From NCBI GenBank assembly GCA_937889225.1, contig CALAST010000046.1, positions 1 through 26,960 on the forward strand: a stretch of DNA of 26,960 bases, given 5' to 3'. Below, in pieces: positions 7,818-14,408 of this stretch. This stretch comes from an uncultured Lachnobacterium sp. Its GTDB lineage: Bacteria > Bacillota > Clostridia > Lachnospirales > Lachnospiraceae. Made by a program: the position numbers and the translations under genes. Below the pieces are notes generated by a model. That model saw nothing but the letters and a program-made list of their open reading frames with translations. It did not search any database and was not told the DNA's origin. Position 1 is the first letter of the stretch, and the number at the start of each line of letters is the position of its first letter.

Positions 7818-8792
7818 ATGAGTGATTCTGTGAATAAGAAAAACAGATTATTGGCGATTTTCTTTCGAATGGCACAAGGTGAGGGTGTTTCTGTAAAGAA
7901 AATGGCAGCGGAATATGGTGTTTCGACTAAAAGCATTACGCGGTATATTAATCAAATTAAAGAGTTTTTAAGTGAAAACCGAGATTTGGTAGGAAATGTG
8001 GAATTGGTGTATTCCTTTCAGAAGAAAACATATTCACTAGAGTTTCACAATTTCTTGCTTAGCAAAGAGTTGATAGCGACCATCAAGATATTGATTGGAA
8101 GTCGTGCATTGGACAAATTGGAGTTGTTGAAAATTATAGCAAAACTTAAAAGGTTTACATCTAGCAATGATAAAAAATTGTTGGAGCTGTTGATAAAGAA
8201 AGAACTCTATCATTATCAAGGTGTTGAGCATGACTGTGAGAGCGTAATTGATAGAATATGGCAATTGACACAATGCATTCAGCAGAAGAAAGAAATTACA
8301 ATTACATATTTCAAAATGAGTAGGAAAGAAGTAACAAGACGATTGATGCCGATTGCCGTTATTTTTTCTGAATATTACTATTACCTGATTGCCTATAACA
8401 GCGAGCAAGAAGATTATGTGCCGCATTATTTTCGAGTAGACCGCATTACGCAGATAAGACAGCACAGGGGAAATTATGAAATTCCAAGTAAGTATACCTT
8501 TGATGAAGGTGAGTTGCGGAAAAAGATACAATTTATGTTTCCGGGAAAAGAGCAAAAGATACAATTTGAATTTACCGGACCATCTGTGCAGGCAATTCTT
8601 GACCGTATGCCAACAGCGAAAGTCATTGCAGTAGAGGGAAATAAAACCATTATAGAAGCAGTTACATATGGAGAAGGCATTAAAATGTATTTGCTTTCAC
8701 AAGGAAGTTGGGTAAAAGTAATTTCACCACCCGAATTTGTTGAAGAAATGAAAAGGGAAATTGAGAAGATGAAGGAAGGGTATGAGCAATAA
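7818..8792 (+). CDS. WYL-domain transcriptional regulator (HTH-WYL-WCX)
   Basis: A 324-residue protein. Residues about 8-60 form a winged helix-turn-helix of the HTH_11/DeoR type (LLAIFFRMAQGEGVSVKKMA, then EYGVSTKSITRYINQIKEFL). Residues about 140-225 form the WYL domain, with EITITYF, then YYYYLIAYNSEQEDYVPHYF and RVDRI. The C-terminal part (about 240-315) fits the WCX extension. WYL regulators sense nucleotides or other ligands and often control defence or other accessory loci. The gene heads the first of two cassettes that share a promoter design. The ribosome site before ATG 7818 is weak (GTAGGT). It is intact and close to full family length. Confidence 0.9.
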   Translation: MSDSVNKKNRLLAIFFRMAQGEGVSVKKMAAEYGVSTKSITRYINQIKEFLSENRDLVGNVELVYSFQKKTYSLEFHNFLLSKELIATIKILIGSRALDKLELLKIIAKLKRFTSSNDKKLLELLIKKELYHYQGVEHDCESVIDRIWQLTQCIQQKKEITITYFKMSRKEVTRRLMPIAVIFSEYYYYLIAYNSEQEDYVPHYFRVDRITQIRQHRGNYEIPSKYTFDEGELRKKIQFMFPGKEQKIQFEFTGPSVQAILDRMPTAKVIAVEGNKTIIEAVTYGEGIKMYLLSQGSWVKVISPPEFVEEMKREIEKMKEGYEQ

Positions 8793-8834
8793 AAATATCA
8801 TATTTGCAAATTAAATCTAACAAAGGATAGGACT

Positions 8835-9173
8835 ATGTATAGGTATGTAAAACTTCGCTCTAAAGTATACTTTTGTAAAAAAGAACAAAACAGTACCTTA
8901 ATAGATTGTAACCGATTAAAAATATATCATCTTAACAAGGAAGATACCAAATATTTAAACTTTTTATTAAAAGGTTTTGCTGTGAATACGAAGTACATCT
9001 CTGACAAAGAAACATTAGATTTTATAGAATTTTTAGTAGAGAAAAAATTAATTAAATTTACAAAAGAATACCAAGTTTCACAGTTCGTACCAACTATTCA
9101 TTGGACAAAGGGGTGTAAAGACTGTGAATTTAGGTATGTATGTTATGATGAAAGAAAAACAGAGATATTTTGA
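8835..9173 (+). CDS. Small protein with a SPASM-like C-x2-C-x5-C end (possible internally deleted radical-SAM relative)
   Basis: A 112-residue protein, 42 bases after the WYL gene, with AAAGGA before the ATG. The C-terminus GCKDCEFRYVCYDER (Cys94, Cys97, Cys103) matches the last cysteine cluster of SPASM domains, which hold auxiliary Fe-S clusters in radical SAM peptide-modifying enzymes and pseudo-rSAM proteins. The first 75 residues look like the N-terminal region of such proteins (MYRYVKLRSKVYF, then a helical stretch), but the CxxxCxxC core of the TIM barrel is absent. I infer either an internal deletion that kept the frame or a genuine small Cys protein. No precursor peptide is evident beside it. 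Confidence 0.6.
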   Translation: MYRYVKLRSKVYFCKKEQNSTLIDCNRLKIYHLNKEDTKYLNFLLKGFAVNTKYISDKETLDFIEFLVEKKLIKFTKEYQVSQFVPTIHWTKGCKDCEFRYVCYDERKTEIF

Positions 9174-9583
9174 TTGTAAGACAGATAAAGAGCGAGTATA
9201 ATAAAAAACGTCAACATCTTTTGCTTACAGGAAAAAATGGTTCCGGTAAAACAACAGTATTGTTACCACGCATTCTCCATATATTCTCAATTCTATTGCA
9301 AATGCAAAGGCATATGATTTGGAAAAACATATAGAATTGGAAAATCTTTTGTCTTATTCCTCAGAAGATTTAGCAGAAGGATATTTTGATGCAGATGTGT
9401 ATGCAGAAGAATTAAAATATAAGCTTCAAAGATATCAGAAATTAGTAAGAAAAGAAACTTCAAAGATATCAGGAATTAGTAAGAAAAGAAACTTCAGAGA
9501 TAACAGAAGAAGAACGTGCAGAAAGAGCAGGTTTGAGAATACAACTAAAGAAAATATCGGATGAAATTGTAGGTGAAATATAG
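9170..9583 (+). pseudogene. AAA/ABC-type ATPase relic: Walker A fused to the H-loop region, plus 34-bp duplication
   Basis: In frame from about 9170 the sequence reads IKSEYNKKRQHLLLTGKNGSGKTTVL, a Walker A (here split: GKNGSGKTT at about 9230-9256). Around 9250-9262 the coding frame shifts by one base to VTTHSPYILNSIANAKAYDL, which is the switch-histidine region from the C-terminal part of AAA_15/AAA_21-type ATPases. The whole middle (signature and Walker B) is missing. The frame runs on as an acidic, helical tail until a 34-bp tandem duplication (9424-9491) shifts it. After that the original end reads TSEITEEERAERAGLRIQLK and stops at TAG 9581. The gene was probably next in the WYL operon and cannot make a working ATPase. 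Confidence 0.72.
9424..9491 (+). repeat. 34-bp tandem duplication inside the ATPase relic
   Basis: Bases 9424-9457 and 9458-9491 are identical except for one A-to-G change (AGAAATTAG versus AGGAATTAG). The unit length is not a multiple of three, so the duplication shifts the reading frame. A third partial start (CTTCAGAGAT) follows from 9492. Confidence 0.9.
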
Positions 9584-9600
9584 TTTATTTTCATTATAGC

Positions 9601-9647
9601 AATAGCACGAAAATGAGAAAAATAACGCTCATTTTCGTGCTATTTTT
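9601..9647 (+). terminator. Strong terminator closing the first WYL cassette
   Basis: A perfect 17-bp stem (9601-9617 with 9628-9644, AATAGCACGAAAATGAG and its complement), a 10-base loop, and a T-run to 9647. It is the strongest terminator of the window and separates the two cassettes. Confidence 0.88.
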
Positions 9648-9665
9648 ATGTAAAATTTTTAATGG

Positions 9666-9697
9666 GACATAGGTATGTCTGGCACAAATGGTATAAT
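9666..9697 (+). promoter_or_regulatory. Second copy of the WYL-type promoter and operator
   Basis: Inverted repeat GACATA-GG-TATGTC at 9666-9679, 12 bases before TATAAT at 9692-9697, with TGG in front (extended -10). The spacing is identical to the copy at 7667-7698. The flanking TGTAAAATTTTTAAT before each operator is also shared. Confidence 0.68.
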
Positions 9698-9751
9698 ATG
9701 GGAAAAGAATATGGTAAACAAGACAATAGATAGAGAAAGTGGGTGGAAATA

Positions 9752-9870
9752 ATGGAAGATTGTATAAATAAGAAAAACAGAAAATAAAACGTGAATGTGA
9801 AAGTATCATTGATAAGCTATGGCAGTTGACAGAATGTATTCAACAAAAGAAGAAAATTATGAATTGTTGA
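9752..9870 (+). pseudogene. Relic of a second WYL-domain regulator
   Basis: ATG at 9752 opens MEDCINKKNRK and stops at TAA 9785. This matches the start of the intact regulator (MSDSVNKKNR). From about 9788 another frame reads RECESIIDKLWQLTECIQQK, closely matching the linker before the WYL domain of the intact gene (HDCESVIDRIWQLTQCIQQK), and stops at TGA 9868. About 125 codons between these points and all of the C-terminal half are missing. Its promoter still looks intact, so the downstream genes may be expressed, possibly under control of the intact paralogue. Confidence 0.82.
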
Positions 9871-9895
9871 CAGTATTCTAACCGCAAAAATTATT

Positions 9896-10459
9896 ATGAT
9901 AGAGGGAATTCTTCCAACCGCTATTGTAACCTCAGCTATCGAAATTTCTAGCGTCATTAAAAGTTATGCAAAAGGAGAAATTTCAGAATTTGAGGCATTT
10001 TCAAGGCTAGGAAAAGATGGTGTTGGAAGTTTAGCCGCTAGTTGGGGAGGAGCAGTTGGAACTTTTTTACTTCCGGGAATTGGTACGATGGTAGGAAGCA
10101 TGGTAGGCTATATGGTTAGTTCTACAATCTATGATTCATGTCTTCAAGTACTAAGAGAAGCAGAGATTGCGTATGAGAATTATGAATGTATTAGGGAAAT
10201 GTGTGAAGCAGCTCGTGAAAGTATGCGGAAGCAGCGTTTGGAATTTGATTCTCAAATGAAAGAATTTCTAATAAACCGTCAAAAGACAATTTCAGAATCT
10301 ATGTCAATAATTATGGATTCTTTGGATAATGTGGAAACAACCAATTTTACACAAGCATTAAGTGCCCTTGCAAACGAATTTGGGCGTGAATTGCAATTTG
10401 AAAGTTTAGAGGAATTTGATGATTTTATGTCAGATGATAACAATATACTAATTTTTTAA
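9896..10459 (+). CDS. Glycine-zipper protein of unknown function (5' end probably lost)
   Basis: A 187-residue protein. Residues about 45-80 are rich in Gly and Ala at regular spacing (GVGSLAASWGGAVGTFLLPG, then IGTMVGSMVGYMVSSTIY). This is a glycine-zipper membrane hairpin like those of pore-forming or membrane-packing proteins. The remainder is helical and charged (residues 85-165), ending in an acidic tail. No ribosome binding site is visible before ATG 9896, and the frame is open upstream only to TGA 9860. The gene therefore may be the C-terminal part of a longer protein cut by the deletion that destroyed the WYL copy. I do not recognise a named family. Confidence 0.6.
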   Translation: MIEGILPTAIVTSAIEISSVIKSYAKGEISEFEAFSRLGKDGVGSLAASWGGAVGTFLLPGIGTMVGSMVGYMVSSTIYDSCLQVLREAEIAYENYECIREMCEAARESMRKQRLEFDSQMKEFLINRQKTISESMSIIMDSLDNVETTNFTQALSALANEFGRELQFESLEEFDDFMSDDNNILIF

Positions 10460-10473
10460 AGGAGGAAACAATT

Positions 10474-10994
10474 ATGCCATTACCACTTATTCCTATCATT
10501 TTAGGAGGAGCTTCAGCATTAGCAGCGGCTCACGGAGTAAAAAAAGGAGTGGAGGCCAAACAAGATATGGATTTGGCAAATTCCATCAATAATGAGGCAC
10601 AGGATATTGCACAAAAAGCAGAAAAAAAGATTGAAAAATCAAAAGAAAAGACAACAAAATCAATAGAAGCACTTGGGGCACAGAAAATAGAGATATTAAG
10701 TGGAACAGTTAATGATTTTGTTATAACATTTGAAAAAATTAAGAATATTCAGTTTTCCGATGCACAAGGACTGGATGAACTAAAGTATTGCGTATGATTG
10801 TGAAAAATAATGGCACAGATTGGAATACATATAAGAATACAGATAAAACAAAAATTTATAAATGTGTTCAAGTAGCACAAGTAGTTAAAATGGTTTTAGA
10901 TACTTCTCTTTTAACAGAAGATGGAAAATTACAAAGACAAAGTAAAAAAGCATTAACAGAGGGAAATAAATTTTTAGAAAGTTTGAATGAATAA
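10474..10994 (+). pseudogene. Glycine-zipper-family gene with lost middle: N-terminal ORF (10474-10797) and C-terminal ORF (10788-10994)
   Basis: AAAGGAGG at 10458-10465 precedes the ATG. The first ORF (107 residues) has an N-terminal hydrophobic stretch (MPLPLIPIILGGASALAAAH) and a long coiled coil, and ends after FEKIKNIQFSDAQGLDELK. The second ORF, in another frame and overlapping by ten bases (ATGA at 10794-10797), reads NNGTDWNTYKNTDKTKIYKC and then VVKMVLDTSLLTEDGKLQ. From memory of this uncharacterised Firmicutes family, these are the two ends of a protein of about 300 residues whose Gly/Ala-rich centre is missing here. I therefore read this as one gene with an internal deletion and frameshift. 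Two separate coupled small proteins are the alternative. Confidence 0.62.
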
Positions 10995-10996
10995 TT

Positions 10997-11257
10997 GTGT
11001 TTCAATGTGATAAGTGTGGGATTTGCTGTCAGTCATTAGCAGGAATCGAGCTGTATAAAGAATTGGATAGAGGAGATGGTACATGCCGTTATTTTGATAA
11101 TGAAACCAATTTATGTAAAATTTATGATAAAAGACCATTATTATGTAATGTAGATAAGAGTTATGATATGTATTTTTCTTCTTTTATGACACGTAAAGAA
11201 TACGAAAAAGTCAATTATGATGCATGTTTACAATTAAAAAGAAAATATCTTCATTAA
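10997..11257 (+). CDS. YkgJ-type cysteine cluster protein (CxxCxxCC)
   Basis: An 86-residue protein with the start CDKCGICC (Cys4, 7, 10, 11), then Cys30, Cys40 and Cys50 in the pattern DGTCRYFDNETNLCKIYDKR followed by PLLC. This is the signature of the YkgJ/PF03692 family, thought to bind zinc or an Fe-S cluster. Cys77 is near the end. The protein is at the short end of the family range but has all the core cysteines. The start is GTG at 10997, two bases after the upstream stop, so translation is probably coupled. It is the last gene before the terminator at 11301. Its function is unknown. Confidence 0.78.
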   Translation: MFQCDKCGICCQSLAGIELYKELDRGDGTCRYFDNETNLCKIYDKRPLLCNVDKSYDMYFSSFMTRKEYEKVNYDACLQLKRKYLH

Positions 11258-11300
11258 AAATATAAATTAAAAGCAATTTATAATATAGCTAAGAAAAATG

Positions 11301-11348
11301 CTCCTAAAATAGAAATGGTAAATAGCCAAACTATTTTAGGAGTTTTTT
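11301..11348 (+). terminator. Terminator closing the second WYL cassette
   Basis: Perfect 12-bp stem CTCCTAAAATAG (11301-11312) with CTATTTTAGGAG (11331-11342), an 18-base loop, and TTTTTT directly after. Confidence 0.85.
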
Positions 11349-11414
11349 ACAAGAAACTTATACTATTAAGAATCGTGCTTATAAAGTTGTTCCGTTTATT
11401 TTTTATATAGATAC

Positions 11415-11464
11415 TTGACGTACAGAAAATTGTACATTATAATAAAAATACAGAAAACTGTACA
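11415..11464 (+). promoter_or_regulatory. yefM-yoeB promoter with two TGTACA operator sites
   Basis: TTGACG at 11415-11420, a 17-base spacer and TATAAT at 11438-11443 form a strong promoter. Two near-identical inverted repeats, TACAGAAAATTGTA (11421-11434) and TACAGAAAACTGTA (11449-11462), lie in the spacer and just after the -10, 28 bases apart. Each ends in TGTACA (11431-11436, 11459-11464), the core hexamer known for YefM operators in other bacteria. Binding at either would block RNA polymerase, which fits toxin-antitoxin autoregulation. Confidence 0.8.
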
Positions 11465-11489
11465 AATATATGCTGAAGGAGATATAAAT

Positions 11490-11756
11490 ATGTTAGCGGT
11501 TAATTATACAAATCTACGTGAAAATCTGAAAACTTATATGGATAAGGTAACAGATGATTTCGAAACAATGATTGTCACAAGAAAAAATAATAAGAATGTT
11601 GTGATGATTTCGGAAGAAGCATATAATAACTTGATTGAAAATGTGTATGTTATGGGAAATAAGGCAAACTATGATTGGTTGATGGAATCAAAAGCACAAT
11701 TAGAAAAAGGAAATGCTGTAACGCATAATCTGATAGAGGTAGATGAAGATGAATAA
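11490..11756 (+). CDS. yefM: YefM/Phd-family antitoxin
   Basis: An 88-residue protein. The N-terminal half has the Phd/YefM fold pattern: MLAVNYTNLRENLKTYMDKV, then IVTRKNNKNVVMISEEAYNN. The C-terminal part (ANYDWLMESKAQLEKG, then an acidic DEDE end) is the flexible region that wraps the toxin. A longer frame opens at 11415, but AAGGAGA at 11476-11482 and the match to family starts place the start at ATG 11490. It is followed by an overlapping YoeB toxin. It neutralises the toxin and, with it, represses the operon through the TGTACA sites upstream. Confidence 0.93.
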   Translation: MLAVNYTNLRENLKTYMDKVTDDFETMIVTRKNNKNVVMISEEAYNNLIENVYVMGNKANYDWLMESKAQLEKGNAVTHNLIEVDEDE

Positions 11757-12012
11757 AGTGTTTACGGATAATGGTTGGAAAGATTATGTTTACTGGCAGA
11801 CAGAAGATAAAAAAACGCTGAAAAAGATAAATAATTTAATTGATGATATTTGCAGAAATGGAAATGTAGGAATAGGGAAGCCGGAACCATTATCAGGAAA
11901 TTTAGCAGGATTTTGGAGTAGACGGATAAATGAAAAAGAAAGATTGATATATAAAATAGATGAAAATAATGTGTATATTTTAGCTTGCAGATATCATTAT
12001 AGCGATACATAA
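11749..12012 (+). CDS. yoeB: YoeB/Txe-family mRNA interferase toxin
   Basis: An 87-residue RelE-fold toxin that cuts mRNA in the ribosomal A site. The family motifs KPEPLSGNLAGFWSRRINEK, RLIYKI and CRYHY are all present. Numbered from ATG 11749, the catalytic residues known from E. coli YoeB fall at the same positions: Glu46, Arg65, His83 and Tyr84, so it should be active. I chose ATG 11749 over 11743 because GAGG at 11736-11739 is nine bases away rather than three. It overlaps the antitoxin by eight bases. The pair is intact, in contrast to the decayed genes just upstream. Confidence 0.93.
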   Translation: MNKVFTDNGWKDYVYWQTEDKKTLKKINNLIDDICRNGNVGIGKPEPLSGNLAGFWSRRINEKERLIYKIDENNVYILACRYHYSDT

Positions 12013-12088
12013 GAAAAATTCTTCAAAAAAAATTAAGGTTTTTGCAGAGGAAATCAGATAAAAAAGAGATTGAAAGGAAGCATACAAT

Positions 12089-12703
12089 ATGAAAGTATTA
12101 ATTATTAACGGAAGTCCAAGAATAAATGGCAATACCACGATTGCAGTACGTGAGATGGAGAATATCTTTAAGGAAAACGACATTGAGGTAGAAACGGTAC
12201 AGATTGGAAATAAGGATGTGCGAGGATGTATTGCGTGTGGTCATTGTTTTGAAGCAGGAAAGTGTGTGTTTGACGATGTGGTAAATGAGCTTGCACCAAA
12301 ATTTGAAGAAGCAGATGGTTTGGTGATTGCCAGTCCGGTATACTATGCATCTGCAAATGCTACTTTAATTGCATGTTTGGACCGATTATTTTACAGTACC
12401 CATTTTGATAAGACTATGAAGGTTGGTGCTAGTATAGTATGTGCAAGACGAGGTGGCTGTTCTGCAACCTTTGATGAGTTGAATAAGTACTTCACTATCA
12501 CAAATATGCCGATTGCATCAAGCCAGTATTGGAATAGCATTCACGGAAGAGAACAAGGTCAGGCCAAGATGGATGAGGAAGGAAAACAGACCATGCGTGT
12601 GCTTGCAAGAAATATGGCATTTCTGATGAAGAGTATTGCACTTGGGAAGGAACAGTTTGGTCTTCCTGAGACCGAGAAACGTGTATTGACGAATTTTATT
12701 TAA
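12089..12703 (+). CDS. Flavodoxin-like NAD(P)H:FMN reductase with compact Fe-S cysteine motif
   Basis: A 204-residue flavoprotein. MKVLIINGSPRINGNTTIAV is the FMN phosphate-binding loop of the NADPH-dependent FMN reductase family. GCIACGHCFEAGKC gives Cys47, 50, 53 and 59 in the spacing C-x2-C-x2-C-x5-C, the compact motif that holds a 4Fe-4S cluster in iron-sulfur flavoproteins. ASPVYYASANATL is the flavin-contacting strand-loop. Such proteins pass electrons or detoxify quinones, nitro compounds or oxygen species in anaerobes. AAAGGA lies before the ATG. The nitroreductase gene follows 90 bases later, so the two probably act in related redox work. Confidence 0.88.
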   Translation: MKVLIINGSPRINGNTTIAVREMENIFKENDIEVETVQIGNKDVRGCIACGHCFEAGKCVFDDVVNELAPKFEEADGLVIASPVYYASANATLIACLDRLFYSTHFDKTMKVGASIVCARRGGCSATFDELNKYFTITNMPIASSQYWNSIHGREQGQAKMDEEGKQTMRVLARNMAFLMKSIALGKEQFGLPETEKRVLTNFI

Positions 12704-12759
12704 CTGAATGAAACTACAATAGTATCTATTCAGTTATGAGCAAGTAGCAAAGCGGATTG

Positions 12760-12769
12760 CGAATATTCG
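12760..12769. promoter_or_regulatory. 10-bp perfect palindrome before the nitroreductase gene
   Basis: CGAATATTCG lies 24 bases before the nitroreductase ATG. A weak stem (AACTGAAT 12702-12709 with ATTCAGTT 12728-12735) marks the end of the flavoprotein gene. A role as an operator is only a guess. Confidence 0.25.
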
Positions 12770-12793
12770 TTTGACTAATATGGAGGAAATAGG

Positions 12794-13324
12794 ATGATGA
12801 ACGAAACATTAAAGGTATTAGAAACAAGAAGAAGTTGTAGAAACTTTAAACCGGATATGGTGGAAAAGGAAAAGCTTGAAGCAATCATTAAGGCGGGAAC
12901 TTATGCAGCCACAGGTATGGGGAAGCAGTCTCCAATTATTATTGCTGTAACGAATAAAGAACTGCGTGATAAGATTGCAGAGGAAAATCGTAAGATTGGT
13001 GGTTGGGCGGAAGGTTTTGACCCTTTCTATGCTGCTCCCGTTATTTTAATTGTATTAGCCGATAAAGCAGTTCGCACCTATCAGTATGATGGCTCGCTTG
13101 TACTCGGCAACCTTATGAATGCAGCAGAAAGCCTTGGAGTTTCCAGTATTTGGATTCATAGAGCGAAGGAAGAATTTGAGTCAGACTTTGGTAAGAAGAT
13201 TCTAGCTGACCTTGGTATTGAAGGAGACTATGAAGGTATCGGACATTGTGCTCTTGGGTATGCAGCAGATTCGGCTAAGGCAGCAGCACCAAGAAAAGAG
13301 AACTATGTTTATTATGTAAGATAA
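12794..13324 (+). CDS. Nitroreductase family protein
   Basis: A 176-residue FMN enzyme. TRRSCRNFKPDMVEKEKLEA is the classic N-terminal FMN-binding motif (RRS-R). GTYAATGMGKQSPIIIAV is the second flavin-contact segment. GSLVLGNLMNAAESLGVSSI followed by WIH is the C-terminal core helix and strand, with GHCALGYA near the end. These dimeric enzymes reduce nitro groups, quinones or flavins with NAD(P)H. The substrate is not predictable. GGAGGA at 12782-12787 supports ATG 12794. The protein is a compact member with no extra domain. It follows the Fe-S flavoprotein and is probably co-transcribed with it. Confidence 0.92.
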   Translation: MMNETLKVLETRRSCRNFKPDMVEKEKLEAIIKAGTYAATGMGKQSPIIIAVTNKELRDKIAEENRKIGGWAEGFDPFYAAPVILIVLADKAVRTYQYDGSLVLGNLMNAAESLGVSSIWIHRAKEEFESDFGKKILADLGIEGDYEGIGHCALGYAADSAKAAAPRKENYVYYVR

Positions 13325-13430
13325 AGTAAGTTAGATAGATTAAGAAAAATATATTTAAAACATATTTTACGATACAGATACCTATTAATCAAAAATAGTG
13401 AACAGAAAAATAAAAATCTGTTTAACCTTA

Positions 13431-13463
13431 TTGACTTCACTATGATAAAGTGCTATCATAGCA
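13431..13463 (+). promoter_or_regulatory. Promoter with overlapping palindromes, before the amino acid binding protein
   Basis: TTGACT (13431-13436), a 17-base spacer and TATCAT (13454-13459) form the promoter. A perfect 8-bp-arm inverted repeat CTATGATA-N6-TATCATAG (13440-13461) covers the spacer and -10. A second one, TGCTAT-C-ATAGCA (13451-13463), overlaps it. This placement suits a repressor. I cannot name the protein that binds. Confidence 0.62.
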
Positions 13464-13499
13464 ACATGATGTTTTAAAAGTAAGAAGAAAGAGGTATGT

Positions 13500-14303
13500 A
13501 TGATGAAAAAATTAATTGCACTTATTATGGCAATGACCATGATGTTTTCCTTAACTGCTTGCGGTGGCAACAAAGATGCAAACGCAGGTGCTTCACAGAC
13601 AGACATGGAATATGTAAAAGAAAAGGGAACTTTGGTAGTTGGAATTACAGAATTTGCACCAATGGATTACAAAGATGAAAATAATAATTGGATTGGTTTC
13701 GATGCAGATTTAGCAAAAGCATTTGCAGAACATCTTGGTGTAGATGTAGAATTTGTTCTCATTGATTGGAACAACAAGATTTTTGAATTAGATGGTAAAA
13801 CAATCGACTGCGTATGGAATGGTATGACACTTACGGATGAAGTAATGAGTTCTATGAGCTGTTCGAATCCATACTGCAACAATGCACAGATTGTGATTGT
13901 ACCTGCTGACAAAGCAGACCAGTATCAGACAGTAGAAAGCATTTCGGGACTTACATTTGCAGTAGAAGCAGAAAGTGCCGGAGAAAAAGTAGCAACAGCT
14001 CTTGAACTTTCCACAACACCTGTATTAGACCAAGCAAGTGCACTTATGGAAGTAGCAGCCGGAACTTCCGAAGCTGCAATTATTGATTCTTTAATGGCAG
14101 CAGCTATGGTTGGTGAAGGAACAAGTTATGCAGATTTAACTTATACAGTTGGATTAAATAGCGAAGAATATGGTGTTGGTTTCAGAAAAGGTTCTGACCT
14201 TACAGAAGAATTAAATGATTTCTTTGCAGAAATTTATGCAGATGGTTCTATGATGGAATGTGCAGAAAAGTATGGTGTGCAGCTTGCTATTATTGAGCAG
14301 TAA
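13500..14303 (+). CDS. Amino acid ABC transporter substrate-binding lipoprotein (SBP family 3)
   Basis: A 267-residue extracellular lipoprotein. The signal peptide is MMKKLIALIMAMTMMFSLTA with the lipobox LTAC-G, the lipidated Cys being residue 21. The mature protein has GTLVVGITEFAPMDYKDENN and WIGFDADLAKAFAEHLGVDV, the first lobe signature of family 3 binding proteins for polar amino acids. Acidic residues ahead of the ligand pocket (FELDGKTIDCVWNGMTLTDE) fit too. It delivers an amino acid such as glutamine, cystine or arginine to the permease and ATPase downstream; the exact ligand is not predictable. GAGGT lies five bases before the start; ATG 13503 is equally possible. Confidence 0.9.
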   Translation: MMKKLIALIMAMTMMFSLTACGGNKDANAGASQTDMEYVKEKGTLVVGITEFAPMDYKDENNNWIGFDADLAKAFAEHLGVDVEFVLIDWNNKIFELDGKTIDCVWNGMTLTDEVMSSMSCSNPYCNNAQIVIVPADKADQYQTVESISGLTFAVEAESAGEKVATALELSTTPVLDQASALMEVAAGTSEAAIIDSLMAAAMVGEGTSYADLTYTVGLNSEEYGVGFRKGSDLTEELNDFFAEIYADGSMMECAEKYGVQLAIIEQ

Positions 14304-14408
14304 ATTACATGTTTTAATCAAATCAAGTAGCAGGAGCTGCTATTTACAATGAAACTTAAAATACAGTTTTGTAGGTTATAAGTAGTTTAAGTATTAAAAA
14401 TTGAGAGA

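Noticed and set aside
13861..13872. GTTCGAATCC, which looks like a tRNA T-arm
   Set aside because: It lies within the amino acid binding protein gene and no cloverleaf can be formed around it.
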